64,000 nucleotides of DNA from Ruminiclostridium hungatei (GCF_002051585.1 NZ_MZGX01000007.1:124001-188000), one strand, 5' to 3'; shown: positions 48,994 to 57,727, counted from the stretch's first letter. Notes: a model not told the origin generated them from the letters alone. Made by a program: numbers and translations.

Positions 48994-49590
48994 TTAATTT
49001 TTGTCCAAACCCTGGTACACCTTGTAATGTGCACCCTCAAACCTCTGTCCTATAAATATTCTGAACATCCCGTCGTCCTTCATCATCTCGACATTCAGAT
49101 ACTCGGTCACTCCGTCGGCATCCCTCTGGTAGTCCCATACCGCAACTTCAACTTCTTTGGTTACCTTTCCGCTGTTCAAATCCAGGACCTTTACCCTGCC
49201 CTGTACTCCATCGATTCTGTAATCGCATTCAGGCATTATACAGCGTTCATACTCTGAGCCGTCCGGAGTAGAGAGATATTTTTGCCCTGCGACATTAAGA
49301 AATTCCTCGGAAAAGGGTATGGTATCATCCAGAAAGTACATATAGGTTTCCAACGCCACTCCTTCTTCCTCCGGACTGTAAACCTCCAAAATATACTCCG
49401 CTTCGTCTGCCTTGGAGTACAATAGATACCTGGTGTACGGCCGCTGCCCCACTTCCATCTGTATTATTTTTTCAAACGTAAAAAAACCGTCAAGTTCCAG
49501 CTCCTTCAGATGGAATTCAATCATGGAATTCTTATTGATATCCAGCGGGTTCAAAAAATCCGGCGCAGCCTTCTTCAAAAAATCAAACAT
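48994..49590 (-). CDS. YjfK-like (DUF2491/DUF4178-like) soluble protein
   Basis: A 198-residue protein without signal or membrane segments. It begins FDFLKKAAPDF and has a beta-rich acidic core (RYLLYSKADEAEYILEVYSPEEEG; ETYMYFLDDTIPFSEEFLN), similar in length and style to the YjfK/DUF2491 or DUF4178 proteins that accompany DUF350. I rate the exact family as uncertain. GGAGGTATTGTTAT precedes the ATG. It sits 18 bp from the DUF350 gene. Confidence 0.65.
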   Translation of the reverse strand: MFDFLKKAAPDFLNPLDINKNSMIEFHLKELELDGFFTFEKIIQMEVGQRPYTRYLLYSKADEAEYILEVYSPEEEGVALETYMYFLDDTIPFSEEFLNVAGQKYLSTPDGSEYERCIMPECDYRIDGVQGRVKVLDLNSGKVTKEVEVAVWDYQRDADGVTEYLNVEMMKDDGMFRIFIGQRFEGAHYKVYQGLDKN

Positions 49591-49609
49591 ATAACAATAC
49601 CTCCGGAAC

Positions 49610-50572
49610 CTAGTATATTCTGCTGTAGTGAGACTTCCTCCGCTTGGGCTTTGAGAGCTTGCGCACCACTATTACCAGGCCTGCTGCAGTCATAACAAAA
49701 ACAACTACCGCAACCCCGCTGCCGGCAGAATTTGTGGGATACTTGTCGGTATAATATATCTTGTCAACATTTTCCTCCTGATATTGCTGCGAAAATTGCA
49801 GGTCTGGATCAGCATCCGGTTCAACATAGTTTGGATCCCTCTGTATACCTTGCTTTTCAAGCTCTTCAACTCTATTTTCAAGTTTTTCATATTCCTGCTG
49901 GTTGAAATAACTCTTATACGGCGCAATATCAAGCCAGTGATGAAACCAGAACATTTCCGAAGCTCTCATGAGAAACCACAGGTCCCACGGCCCTACATAG
50001 GCATATCCATATGAAAAGGGACTCCCGAACAGTCCGGTGTTCACATTAATAAATACGGGCCTTTTTCCGAAGGAATTCAGCCTTGAACTTCTGGTTTTCA
50101 ACGCGTCCTCGAAATTCATCCTTTTTGCACTTGTACCGAAGTCCCGCTTCATGGAAGCATTATAGACCTTTTGCTGCTCGGTATTCAGCTTTTGCTTGTA
50201 AGTATTGAAATTCTTACCTGAAACCTGCTTCTTGTAATTATCCTGCATATAGGAATACTTTTTTGAAGCAGATTTGGTCGCAAAGCTTTTGGAAGCAGAC
50301 CCGGAAGAACCGCTGTAAGACTTTCCCGTTCCAGGTATGCTCCTGGAGCTGCTGCTTTTTGCGCTGCCGGCACTGCTGCTTTTCGTACTGCTGCTTTTGG
50401 ACTTTGACGAGCTAAACAAGCCTCCGCTCTTGGACGAGCCCTTGTAGCTCCTGCTAAAAGACTTGGAAAAAGACCGGCTGCCTCCAAAAGACCTGGATTT
50501 GGCGTAAACCCCGGCTGTAGAGGTAAAAATAAATAATAATATGAGCACTATGGAAAATACTCGTTTTTTCAC
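49610..50572 (-). CDS. Ser-rich exported protein with C-terminal membrane helix
   Basis: A 320-residue protein: signal peptide (KKRVFSIVLILLFIF...VYA), a long Ser/Lys/Gly low-complexity region (~27-100; repeated KSSS and FSKS units), a central domain rich in aromatic residues (GPWDLWFLMRASEMFWFHHWLD), a coiled segment (YEKLENRVEELEKQ) and a C-terminal helix (VAVVVFVMTAAGLVIVV) followed by basic residues. It is presumably wall-side. Family not recognised. The GTG at 50572 is chosen because GGGGG lies six bases upstream; ATGs at 50578 and 50587 sit inside or before it. It is first in the DUF350 cluster. Confidence 0.75.
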   Translation of the reverse strand: MKKRVFSIVLILLFIFTSTAGVYAKSRSFGGSRSFSKSFSRSYKGSSKSGGLFSSSKSKSSSTKSSSAGSAKSSSSRSIPGTGKSYSGSSGSASKSFATKSASKKYSYMQDNYKKQVSGKNFNTYKQKLNTEQQKVYNASMKRDFGTSAKRMNFEDALKTRSSRLNSFGKRPVFINVNTGLFGSPFSYGYAYVGPWDLWFLMRASEMFWFHHWLDIAPYKSYFNQQEYEKLENRVEELEKQGIQRDPNYVEPDADPDLQFSQQYQEENVDKIYYTDKYPTNSAGSGVAVVVFVMTAAGLVIVVRKLSKPKRRKSHYSRIY

Positions 50573-50840
50573 AATCATCCCCCGCATTTTTATGCTATTC
50601 TTTAATCAGTTGAAACATCCGCTTATTTCTTCAAGTAATAATACGTAAATAAACAATTATTTGTATTACCATTTTTGTAATTATATCATGAAGTAATTAA
50701 CCTTTATACAGGCATTTTATCCATATTCTTTTTTGCCGCAACCTGACACTTTTTAATTTTTTGAAAATAAATGTATAGCAATATACAAAAAAGGCAATAA
50801 CTATAACTGACCCCACAAAATACATTTTAACCCCCTAAAA

Positions 50841-50870
50841 ATGCTCCGGCTATGCCGGGCATTTTTTTTT
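50841..50870. terminator. stem-loop with T9 on the plus strand
   Basis: ATGC-CCGGC/GCCGGGCAT with one bulged T and a three-base loop, followed by T9 on plus and TTTTT on minus. No plus-strand gene ends here. It may act as a second barrier between yabG and the Ser-rich gene. The rest of 50588-50840 is AT-rich and holds nothing I can name. Confidence 0.65.
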
Positions 50871-50911
50871 ATCCAATAAAAAACTTATACTCTCCCACAC
50901 AATAAAAATAA

Positions 50912-50929
50912 GACCTGCAAAAGCAGGCC
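50912..50929 (-). terminator. terminator of yabG
   Basis: On the minus strand GGCCTGC-TTTT-GCAGGTC (one G-T pair) followed by TTATTTTTATT, 44 bp beyond the yabG stop. Confidence 0.8.
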
Positions 50930-50972
50930 TTGATATATTTTATATTCTCCGGAGTTCATGCAATATTAACTA

Positions 50973-51782
50973 TTATTTATACTGCCCGCGTGTATCCTTT
51001 CCTCCAATTCCGCTGCTGCCTGTAATGGTAAGTTCTATAACGGTTCTAGGCTCCAGCACGGTGGAATTCTCAGTTATTGATATTTTCTGTGCAACAATTG
51101 CAGGATCAAGGGCATTGATCAGCACTCTTCTGGGAGAACTTGCAAAGTTTGCACCGGCTTCCATTATAGCCTCATAATATGACTGACAGGCGCCTGCAAA
51201 AATGCAAAGCCTATCCGGGTCAGGCTCATACTCTCTTGCAATCTTAACTGCGTTAATAAAATAGGAGGAATTTGCGTAACTTTCCAACGACTTAAAATTC
51301 TTTGCATTTTTCTTCAAGCCGTCATGCCCTGTAAGCACCAATATATTAGGCTTATAGGTCCTCAGATATTGCCTTACCACAGAGGGCTGTCTATCTTCGC
51401 TCACCCATTTTCCGTAGCAGTTTATCTTGCTCTGTTCATAAAAATCTATACACTGGTTCATAAAATCCTGAGCTGAATCAATGTGAAGTATTCTGCCGGG
51501 CCTCTTTTTCAATCTGCTGAAGAAACCTCTATGAGATGGCCCGCAGCACTCAATGCTGCTTTTAGTCTGATAAAGCTCTCTATATGCTCTTGTATACGCA
51601 GTCCGGGCATCCTGTTTTTCCAGGTCATCAGCTTTTGAATCGGCCTCGATGCGGGAAGATAGCCCTCTTAAAACATAACACTCTGCTCCATCAAAATCTC
51701 GTATTATATTTACTACTCTAAAAAGAAGATCTCCCCCGTAAGACCTTCTGGTAACAATATCTCCAACTAGAAATTTAGCCAA
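50973..51782 (-). CDS. yabG: sporulation-specific protease YabG
   Basis: Protease that trims spore-coat and cortex-related proteins during sporulation. The 269-residue product carries the family's typical start (AKFLVGDIVTRRSYGGD), RGLSSRIEADSKADDL, the central LVLTGHDGLKK and CQSYYEAIMEAGANFASSP blocks with the likely catalytic His and Cys, and ALDPAIVAQKIS. The TTG at 51782 has GGAG eight bases upstream; the GTG three codons earlier overlaps that site. It shows that the organism forms spores. I could not find a clear sigma-E or sigma-K promoter. Confidence 0.93.
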   Translation of the reverse strand: MAKFLVGDIVTRRSYGGDLLFRVVNIIRDFDGAECYVLRGLSSRIEADSKADDLEKQDARTAYTRAYRELYQTKSSIECCGPSHRGFFSRLKKRPGRILHIDSAQDFMNQCIDFYEQSKINCYGKWVSEDRQPSVVRQYLRTYKPNILVLTGHDGLKKNAKNFKSLESYANSSYFINAVKIAREYEPDPDRLCIFAGACQSYYEAIMEAGANFASSPRRVLINALDPAIVAQKISITENSTVLEPRTVIELTITGSSGIGGKDTRGQYK

Positions 51783-51893
51783 AAAAATCACTCCAAAATT
51801 AACTTTTTATTGCATAATATGCAACCGGTTTTCATTTGGGACTATATGCGGGGGTTTTATGGCACTGGTTTAGCAAAATATTTTCAGCAGTAT

Positions 51894-52063
51894 AAAGTCA
51901 ATTACTTTCGGCTGAAAGCCGATAGTTTGGGTTTGAGGCTGAAGCCTCCTGAAGTCAAAGCTAATTCAAACACAAACTGCATTCAAAGCTTGCTTAAAGG
52001 CATAATTCAGAGCCAACTTGTTGGCTTTTGGGAGGCGAAGGCTTTAAAACCGTAATTGACTTT
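51894..52063. repeat. MITE-like repeat, copy B, with 12-bp terminal inverted repeats
   Basis: A 170-bp segment with the same ends as copy A at 41097-41236 (AAAGTCAATTAC ... GTAATTGACTTT) and the same orientation. It contains small hairpins such as CGGCT-GAA-AGCCG and AGCCAAC-TT-GTTGGCT. As with copy A, its left end faces the start of a minus-strand gene (yabG). It lies just before the cadC promoter. Confidence 0.75.
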
Positions 52064-52101
52064 GGTAACTTTTAGAGGGTGAAAAAACTTTTGTTTTTTA
52101 A

Positions 52102-52129
52102 TTGACAAAGGAAAATTAAGGAGTATAAT
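52102..52129 (+). promoter_or_regulatory. sigma-A promoter of the cadC-HMA-ATPase operon
   Basis: TTGACA (52102-52107), 16 bases and TATAAT (52124-52129): both hexamers are consensus. The leader of about 105 nt begins inside the operator. Confidence 0.85.
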
Positions 52130-52132
52130 TCA

Positions 52133-52156
52133 ATATGTGAACAGTTATTCATATGA
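52133..52156 (+). promoter_or_regulatory. SmtB/ArsR-type operator
   Basis: An imperfect 12-2-12-style palindrome around ATATGTGAAC-AG-TTATTCATAT. It matches the TGAACAxxTATTCA pattern bound by SmtB/CadC-like metal sensors and directly follows the -10 box, so repressor binding would block transcription start. Confidence 0.75.
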
Positions 52157-52242
52157 ATTAAGATTAAAGTAATACAGGCCGGTTTTATAAACTCAAGTCA
52201 TACCTAAGACACAAATAATAAATTACTTCGGAGGTGAAACAA

Positions 52243-52605
52243 ATGAAAACCGTACAGAATGCTGACAAGTGTGATTGGCTGTGTATTCACCAGGATATAG
52301 TGAATAGGGTCATAAGTCATATGCCCGAGGAAACACAGCTTTATGACCTGGCTGAGCTGTTTAAGGTTTTTGGCGACAGTACCCGTATAAAAATTTTATA
52401 TGTTTTATTCCAGTCGGAAATGTGTGTATGCGATATTGCCCAACTGCTCACTATGGGACAGTCGGCCATATCTCATCAATTGAGGGTATTAAAGCAGGCA
52501 AAACTGGTCAAATCCAGAAGAGACGGAAAAACCATCTTTTACTCCCTGGCAGATTCACACGTCAGAACTATTATTGATCAGGGCTTTGAGCATATTGAAG
52601 AATAA
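52243..52605 (+). CDS. cadC: CadC-type ArsR/SmtB metal-sensing repressor
   Basis: A 120-residue winged-helix repressor. Two metal sites can be read: an N-terminal/alpha-3 cysteine site (KCDWLCIHQ and EMCVCDIAQ, the Cd/Pb-sensing layout of staphylococcal CadC) and an alpha-5 zinc site (DSHVRTIIDQGFEHIEE with Asp, His, His and Glu in the expected places). The recognition helix is MGQSAISHQLRVLKQA. GGAGGTGAAACAA precedes the ATG at 52243; a GTG at 52234 lies inside this site. It is the first gene of a metal-efflux operon and probably represses it until metal binds. Confidence 0.92.
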   Translation: MKTVQNADKCDWLCIHQDIVNRVISHMPEETQLYDLAELFKVFGDSTRIKILYVLFQSEMCVCDIAQLLTMGQSAISHQLRVLKQAKLVKSRRDGKTIFYSLADSHVRTIIDQGFEHIEE

Positions 52606-52634
52606 TTTGAGAAAATTAACAGGAGGCTTAATGT

Positions 52635-52853
52635 ATGAAAAAAGTATTTAAACTTGAAGAGCTGGGCTGCGCCAACTGCGCATCCAAAATGGAGAGAGAA
52701 ATCAGCAAACTGGCGGATGTAAGCAATGCATCGGTTAACTTTATGACACAAAAGCTCACCTTGGAATCGGACCAGGAAGTTTCAGAGGATACTGTGAAAG
52801 CTATTGAAAAGATAATAAAAAAAATCGAGCCCCATTGCAGGCTGAAAGTATAA
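52635..52853 (+). CDS. stand-alone heavy-metal-associated (HMA) domain protein
   Basis: A 72-residue ferredoxin-like metal carrier. The metal-binding motif is GCANCASKMEREI, a CxxC with the usual fold of ~70 residues. The downstream ATPase lacks its own N-terminal HMA domain, so this protein may deliver metal to it as a separate chaperone. GGAGGCTTAATGT precedes the ATG. The spacer to the next gene has a GGCCGCA/TGCGGCC hairpin (52862-52877) directly before that gene's ribosome binding site. Confidence 0.9.
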   Translation: MKKVFKLEELGCANCASKMEREISKLADVSNASVNFMTQKLTLESDQEVSEDTVKAIEKIIKKIEPHCRLKV

Positions 52854-52889
52854 AGGCAACAGGCCGCAAATGCGGCCGAAGGAGGTATA

Positions 52890-54743
52890 ATGTCCAGAGC
52901 CCGAAAAACAATTGTCAGAATATCCATAGGTTTTGTAATTTTTCTGGCAGCCATATTTGCTCCTGTCTCAGGCTATTTTGAACTTGGAGCGTTTTTGCTG
53001 GCCTATTTTATAATAGGCGGTGATGTACTGTTCCGGGCAATAAGAAACATTGCCCACGGTCAGGTTTTTGATGAAAATTTTTTAATGTCCATAGCAACCA
53101 TTGGTGCGTTTTTTGTGGGTGAGTATCCCGAAGGTGTTGCTGTCATGCTTTTTTACCAGGTGGGAGAGCGTTTCCAGGACTATGCGGTGAACCGTTCCAG
53201 GAAGTCCATCAGTGCCTTGATGGATATACGTCCCGACTACGCGAATCTCAAAAAGGATGGAGAATTGGTAACTGTTGATCCTGAAGAGGTGAAAATAAAT
53301 GATGTCATTGCAGTAAAGGCCGGAGAAAAGATTCCCCTTGACGGAATAGTAATTGACGGCTACTCCATGCTTGATACCTCCGCACTGACAGGCGAGGCAG
53401 TACCCCGTGAAGTTACCGCAGGCAGTGAGGTTCTGAGCGGCTGCATAAACTTAAACGGCTTGCTCACCATACAGGTTACAAAGGAATTTGGAGAATCAAC
53501 CGTGGCCAAAATTCTTGACCTTGTTGAAAATTCCAGCAGTAAAAAAGCTAAAACAGAAAACTTTATAACCAAATTTGCACGGTATTATACACCCGTCGTG
53601 GTAATAGTTGCCGCACTGATGGCTGTGCTTCCTCCCCTTCTGGTGCCGGGAGCCGCTTTTAATGACTGGATTTACCGCGCCTTAAACTTTCTGGTTGTTT
53701 CCTGCCCCTGCGCGCTGGTAATTTCCATACCTCTTGGCTTTTTTGGCGGAATAGGCGGAGCATCCAAGTCAGGAATCCTCATAAAGGGAGGCAATTACCT
53801 GGAAGCTCTGGCAGATGCCGAAATTGTAGTGTTTGATAAGACCGGCACCCTTACAAAGGGCACCTTTAAAGTAACTGAGCTCCGGCCTCAAAATATTTCA
53901 GACGACCAATTGCTTGAATTGGCTGCCTATGCAGAAAGCTATTCAAACCATCCCATATCACACTCGCTGAAGGCTGCCTACAACCTGGAGATTGACAGCT
54001 CCAGAATTACAGCGGTGGAGGAAATACCGGGTCACGGGGTCAAGGCGGTATTTGACGGAAAAGCCATATACGCAGGCAACCACAAGCTTATGCAAATGAT
54101 GGATATTCCATACTATTCCGGAGAAATAATCGGAACGGCGGTGCACGTGGCTATTGCCTCCGAATATGCAGGCTATATTGTCATTTCCGACGAGATAAAG
54201 GAAGATGCCGCCCATGCCATAGCAAAGCTTAAGGCAAGCAATATCAAGCGTACCGTAATGCTTACGGGAGATGCAAAGATAGTAGGCGAGGCAGTGGCAC
54301 AAAAGCTTGGGCTTGACGAGGTATATACAGAACTTCTGCCGGCAGACAAGGTCAGCAAGGTTGAAAATTTGCTTGAGGGAAAGTCCTCCAAGGGAAAGCT
54401 GGTCTTTGTGGGAGACGGCATAAATGATGCTCCGGTATTATCCAGGGCCGACATAGGAATTGCAATGGGCGGACTGGGTTCTGATGCCGCCATAGAAGCC
54501 GCGGATATAGTGATAATGAATGATCAGGTGTCAAAAATTTCTACGGCAATTTCCATAGCAGGAAAAACTCTTCGTATTGTCAAGCAGAATATTGCATTCG
54601 CCCTGGGAATCAAAGCATTAGTCCTGGTAATGGCAGCCTTTGGACTGTCCAACCTGTGGGAGGCGGTTTTTGCCGATGTGGGAGTGTCTATCATCGCTAT
54701 CCTTAATTCTGCAAGGGCTTTAAAGACAAAAGAAGAGATATGA
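52890..54743 (+). CDS. heavy-metal P1B-type ATPase (Zn/Cd/Pb exporter class)
   Basis: Exports soft divalent metal using ATP; 617 residues. The order is membrane helices (~10-100), the actuator loop (DTSALTGEAVPREV), helices with the ion-binding SCPCALVIS, the phosphorylation site DKTGTLTKG, nucleotide domain (HPISHSL; TAVEEIPGHGVKA) and the hinge GDGINDAPVLSRADIGIAMG. CPC with a late helix carrying Asp (FADVGVSIIAILN) is the zinc/cadmium/lead type rather than copper. There is no N-terminal HMA domain; the previous gene supplies one. ATG follows GAAGGAGGTATA. Confidence 0.95.
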   Translation: MSRARKTIVRISIGFVIFLAAIFAPVSGYFELGAFLLAYFIIGGDVLFRAIRNIAHGQVFDENFLMSIATIGAFFVGEYPEGVAVMLFYQVGERFQDYAVNRSRKSISALMDIRPDYANLKKDGELVTVDPEEVKINDVIAVKAGEKIPLDGIVIDGYSMLDTSALTGEAVPREVTAGSEVLSGCINLNGLLTIQVTKEFGESTVAKILDLVENSSSKKAKTENFITKFARYYTPVVVIVAALMAVLPPLLVPGAAFNDWIYRALNFLVVSCPCALVISIPLGFFGGIGGASKSGILIKGGNYLEALADAEIVVFDKTGTLTKGTFKVTELRPQNISDDQLLELAAYAESYSNHPISHSLKAAYNLEIDSSRITAVEEIPGHGVKAVFDGKAIYAGNHKLMQMMDIPYYSGEIIGTAVHVAIASEYAGYIVISDEIKEDAAHAIAKLKASNIKRTVMLTGDAKIVGEAVAQKLGLDEVYTELLPADKVSKVENLLEGKSSKGKLVFVGDGINDAPVLSRADIGIAMGGLGSDAAIEAADIVIMNDQVSKISTAISIAGKTLRIVKQNIAFALGIKALVLVMAAFGLSNLWEAVFADVGVSIIAILNSARALKTKEEI

Positions 54744-54775
54744 TTAATCCCGCATAAGTACAAAAGCCAGGCGAA

Positions 54776-54802
54776 GGGAGCTCTTACAGCTCCCTTTGTT
54801 TT
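54776..54802 (+). terminator. terminator of the metal-efflux operon
   Basis: GGGAGCT-CTTAC-AGCTCCC (7-bp perfect stem) followed by TTTGTTTT, 33 bp after the ATPase stop. Confidence 0.8.
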
Positions 54803-54858
54803 GCAATAAAAGAAGAAGATTTTACTTTACCAGCGTTTTATCGTGCCAAACAGACAAT

Positions 54859-56193
54859 TTATCTAAGAAGGGCTTGCAGCTCTTTTATTTCCCGGTTTAT
54901 ATGTTCCGGCTCCGCCGGGCCGGACGGTAAATCGGTGAGAGCATATTTCTCCTTTAACTTCAGTACCCTGTAAACACTTTCATCCAGCCTGCCATCGCTG
55001 ATCCTCCCATCCCGGGCCGCCTCCAGCAGTGCCTTTAAAACTGTTTCCTGATTTTCAAAGCCATGGCAGACCAGTACTATGTCTCCGCCGGCTTTTATTG
55101 ACTTTACTGCCGACTCTCCCATATTGAAGTTCTCTGTTACCGCCCCCATGGTGAAATCGTCTGTAATCACCACTCCCTGGAAGTTCATGGTATTCCTCAG
55201 CAAATCGGTAATAATGGCTTTGGAAAATGAAGCCGGACTGCCGGCATCCAGCCTGGGCAGCAGGATATGTGCTACCATTACCGCATCTGCGCCATTGTCT
55301 ATTGCATTCTTAAAAGGAAGCAGTTCAAAGGACTGAAGTCTCTCCAGAGTATGGTTCACTTTTGGAAGGCCTACGTGGGAATCCACCGAGGTATCCCCAT
55401 GTCCCGGGAAATGCTTGACCACCGATATAACATTTTCAGACTGGATACCCCTCATTGTCTCAAGCCCCAATCCGCTTACCAGTTCCGGAGCAGTCCCGAA
55501 GGACCGGTCACCTATTACAGGATTTTTGGGGTTGCTGTTTATATCCAGTACCGGAGCAAAGTCCATATTGAAGCCGAAAGCACCCAGCTCCTCTCCCAGA
55601 ATGCTCCCAATGCGGTAGCATATAGCCTTGTCCTTCTTATCTCCGATTATCTTATTGGAGGGAAATTTTATGAACTCCTGGGGGAGTCTCGAAACCCGTC
55701 CCCCCTCCTCATCCACAGACAGGAACAGAGGAATTTTCTCCTGTCCTGCATTAGCCTCTTTGAGGGAATTCAGCAGGGCTGACAACTGTTCAGAACTCTG
55801 AATGTTTTTTTTAAACAGTATAAAACCGCCTACGCTGTACTCTTCTATAAGCTGCTTTGTGTTTTCGTCGGGACTGTAGCCGTCAATACCGGCAATTACA
55901 AGCTGCCCCACCTTTTCTTCCAGTGACATGCCTGCAATTGCCGATTGTATTTTATCAAGGCCGTTATTTTGAGAATCAGTGCCAGACTGGCTTCCGGGCT
56001 GAGGACCTGCCTGTCCCACGCTGCCTATTGCTCCGGTATGGCTTGTCTGCGCGGGGGGCTTCTGTCCCCACTGTGCTCCCATATACTGCAGCAGCGTATA
56101 GGCCCCCAGAATCACTGCCGCCGTTATAAGCAGCCCAAGCAGACCTGATACCACCCCGGCTCTTCTTCTCTTTCTCTCCCTGTCTCTTCTCAT
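54859..56193 (-). CDS. membrane-anchored GH3 beta-N-acetylhexosaminidase (NagZ-like)
   Basis: A 444-residue glycosidase. A basic N-terminus (RRDRERKRRR) and one helix (VVSGLLGLLITAAVILGAY) anchor it; a Pro/Gly/Gln/Ser linker (~45-90) leads to the GH3 domain. KHFPGHGDTSVDSH is the GlcNAcase signature with the Asp-His dyad, and ITDDFTMGA holds the nucleophile Asp. The C-terminal second GH3 domain is absent, as in NagZ. It probably trims GlcNAc from muropeptides or chitin-like chains outside the membrane. GGAGGAGCA before the ATG at 56193 sets the start. It follows the GH30 gene. Confidence 0.92.
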   Translation of the reverse strand: MRRDRERKRRRAGVVSGLLGLLITAAVILGAYTLLQYMGAQWGQKPPAQTSHTGAIGSVGQAGPQPGSQSGTDSQNNGLDKIQSAIAGMSLEEKVGQLVIAGIDGYSPDENTKQLIEEYSVGGFILFKKNIQSSEQLSALLNSLKEANAGQEKIPLFLSVDEEGGRVSRLPQEFIKFPSNKIIGDKKDKAICYRIGSILGEELGAFGFNMDFAPVLDINSNPKNPVIGDRSFGTAPELVSGLGLETMRGIQSENVISVVKHFPGHGDTSVDSHVGLPKVNHTLERLQSFELLPFKNAIDNGADAVMVAHILLPRLDAGSPASFSKAIITDLLRNTMNFQGVVITDDFTMGAVTENFNMGESAVKSIKAGGDIVLVCHGFENQETVLKALLEAARDGRISDGRLDESVYRVLKLKEKYALTDLPSGPAEPEHINREIKELQALLR

Positions 56194-56294
56194 TGCTCCT
56201 CCAGTAACTAGTGGTACAGTATTGCCTTCGTCCTCCGCCTTACCCTGCAAAGATTTTCCACTCCGGCAATATACGTTTTAGATGTTACAGACCA

Positions 56295-57584
56295 CTAGAA
56301 TATTACAGTATTGATGGAATCCGGCTGCAAAGTGATAGTCTCTCCGTTAAACCTGAAGGTTTTTTCAGTCATAAAGGGATTCTGAACTATCAGAATAATT
56401 GAACCGTCCGGATTTCTAAAGGCAACTGCAGTCCCGGCAAAATGACCTTTTATTCCAAGCCTTTTGGCTTTGGGTGTCACAAAACGGGCAAAATGCTTCA
56501 TAACATAATATTCATAATTGTAATGTGCTTTTCCATCGACAGTTATCATGGAATTCTGTTCCCAGCCCCAGGTGCTTTTGCCCCTTGGAGGCAAGGCCAT
56601 GTTCCAGTATACATATGCATTGACCCCGTTTTCCAGGTAGTGTCTGAATAACTCAAAAACATATTTTGCATATTCCCAGGTATTATTTCCGTCGCCGCAT
56701 TCATTTTCACTCTGAATAAGCTTCTTTTCAGGGAAGCACTGGTGAGTGACCTGTACGGCATATTTGCCTGCCCATTGATAACTGACTCCTTCAATATAAT
56801 TATACGCCATTTGGTCGTGCAGCACCAGATTGGCATAGTTGTTATACCTGGTGTAGGGGGCCCTTTCGTCGGTTTCAGGACAATTGAGCGTCCCCAGCCA
56901 GATTCTGGTTTCAATATTGTTTTCCTCAAATGCAGGACCCAAATATTTGACGATGAATTCCGCAAATTGTTCCCCCGTCCAGATGCAGGACGGGAACTTC
57001 TGGGAGGACACTGGTTCATTCTGAATATGGAGCTGACATATCCTTATACCCTCCTTTTCATATGCCTGAAGAAATTTGACCAGGTACAGTGCATAGGCCT
57101 TGAGATTTCTCTCTGTCCAGACCAGAGTCCCGTAGTTGTATGCTTTTGGATGTTTCATCCAGGTAGGAGGGCTCCAGGGTGATGCGAAAAATTTCATGTC
57201 CGGGTTGCGCCTTAGTGCTTCTTTTATATAAGGAAGAAGGTACAGCCGGTCCCTCTGGATTGAAAAATTCTCCATGGCATAGTCCCCATCCCACTCATTA
57301 TGAGAATACCAGCTTTCTGCATAATCGCTGGCCCCGATGGGTATGCGGCAAAAATCAAAGCGCAGGCCGTCTGCTTCCCTGGAGAATAAATTATCATATA
57401 CCGCCTTGCGTTCCGCTTCACCCAGTGAAAGCAGCGCCATTTGAGACAGCTCGTTAAAGCACCCTCCAAAGCCATCCCATTCCTGATGAACCGTACCGTC
57501 CAGAGCAAGTGTCGTATCCTCAGCTCCTGCCTTCTGCCCATATTGATACCACTGCTTTTCCATGGTTGATGTGAATATTTTCAT
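56295..57584 (-). CDS. GH30-family glycoside hydrolase (glucosylceramidase-like)
   Basis: A 429-residue enzyme without signal peptide, hence probably cytoplasmic. It has the (beta/alpha)8 barrel and beta-sandwich of GH30: GFGGCFNELSQ, CRIPIGASDY, SPWSPPTWMK, the acid/base Glu in LHIQNEPV and the nucleophile Glu in LIQSENECG. GH30 members act on beta-1,6-glucan, xylan, glucosylceramide or beta-glucosides; the subgroup cannot be set by eye. GGGAGGTTCATT precedes the ATG. It lies between a GH3 gene and the NagZ-like gene. Confidence 0.92.
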   Translation of the reverse strand: MKIFTSTMEKQWYQYGQKAGAEDTTLALDGTVHQEWDGFGGCFNELSQMALLSLGEAERKAVYDNLFSREADGLRFDFCRIPIGASDYAESWYSHNEWDGDYAMENFSIQRDRLYLLPYIKEALRRNPDMKFFASPWSPPTWMKHPKAYNYGTLVWTERNLKAYALYLVKFLQAYEKEGIRICQLHIQNEPVSSQKFPSCIWTGEQFAEFIVKYLGPAFEENNIETRIWLGTLNCPETDERAPYTRYNNYANLVLHDQMAYNYIEGVSYQWAGKYAVQVTHQCFPEKKLIQSENECGDGNNTWEYAKYVFELFRHYLENGVNAYVYWNMALPPRGKSTWGWEQNSMITVDGKAHYNYEYYVMKHFARFVTPKAKRLGIKGHFAGTAVAFRNPDGSIILIVQNPFMTEKTFRFNGETITLQPDSINTVIF

Positions 57585-57651
57585 AATGAACCTCCCTAAT
57601 CGGATAAATTGAATTTACCTTATGTATTATTATATTTCCATAAAATCAGTA

Positions 57652-57696
57652 CCCCCGGTATTTAACACATGTGATTTATGCATTAATTACCGGGGG
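57652..57696 (-). terminator. strong stem-loop after the GH3 gene
   Basis: CCCCCGGTA pairs with TACCGGGGG, extended by TTAA/TTAA after one mismatch. On the minus strand a weak T-run (ATTTTA) follows seven bases later, so read-through into GH30 is possible. Confidence 0.6.
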
Positions 57697-57727
57697 CGAA
57701 AAATATCGTATTTATCAGGAACGCTGT

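Noticed and set aside
51783-51893. Sigma-E/sigma-K promoter for yabG
   Set aside because: CATATTATG resembles a sigma-K -10, but the -35 AC is not at the required distance.
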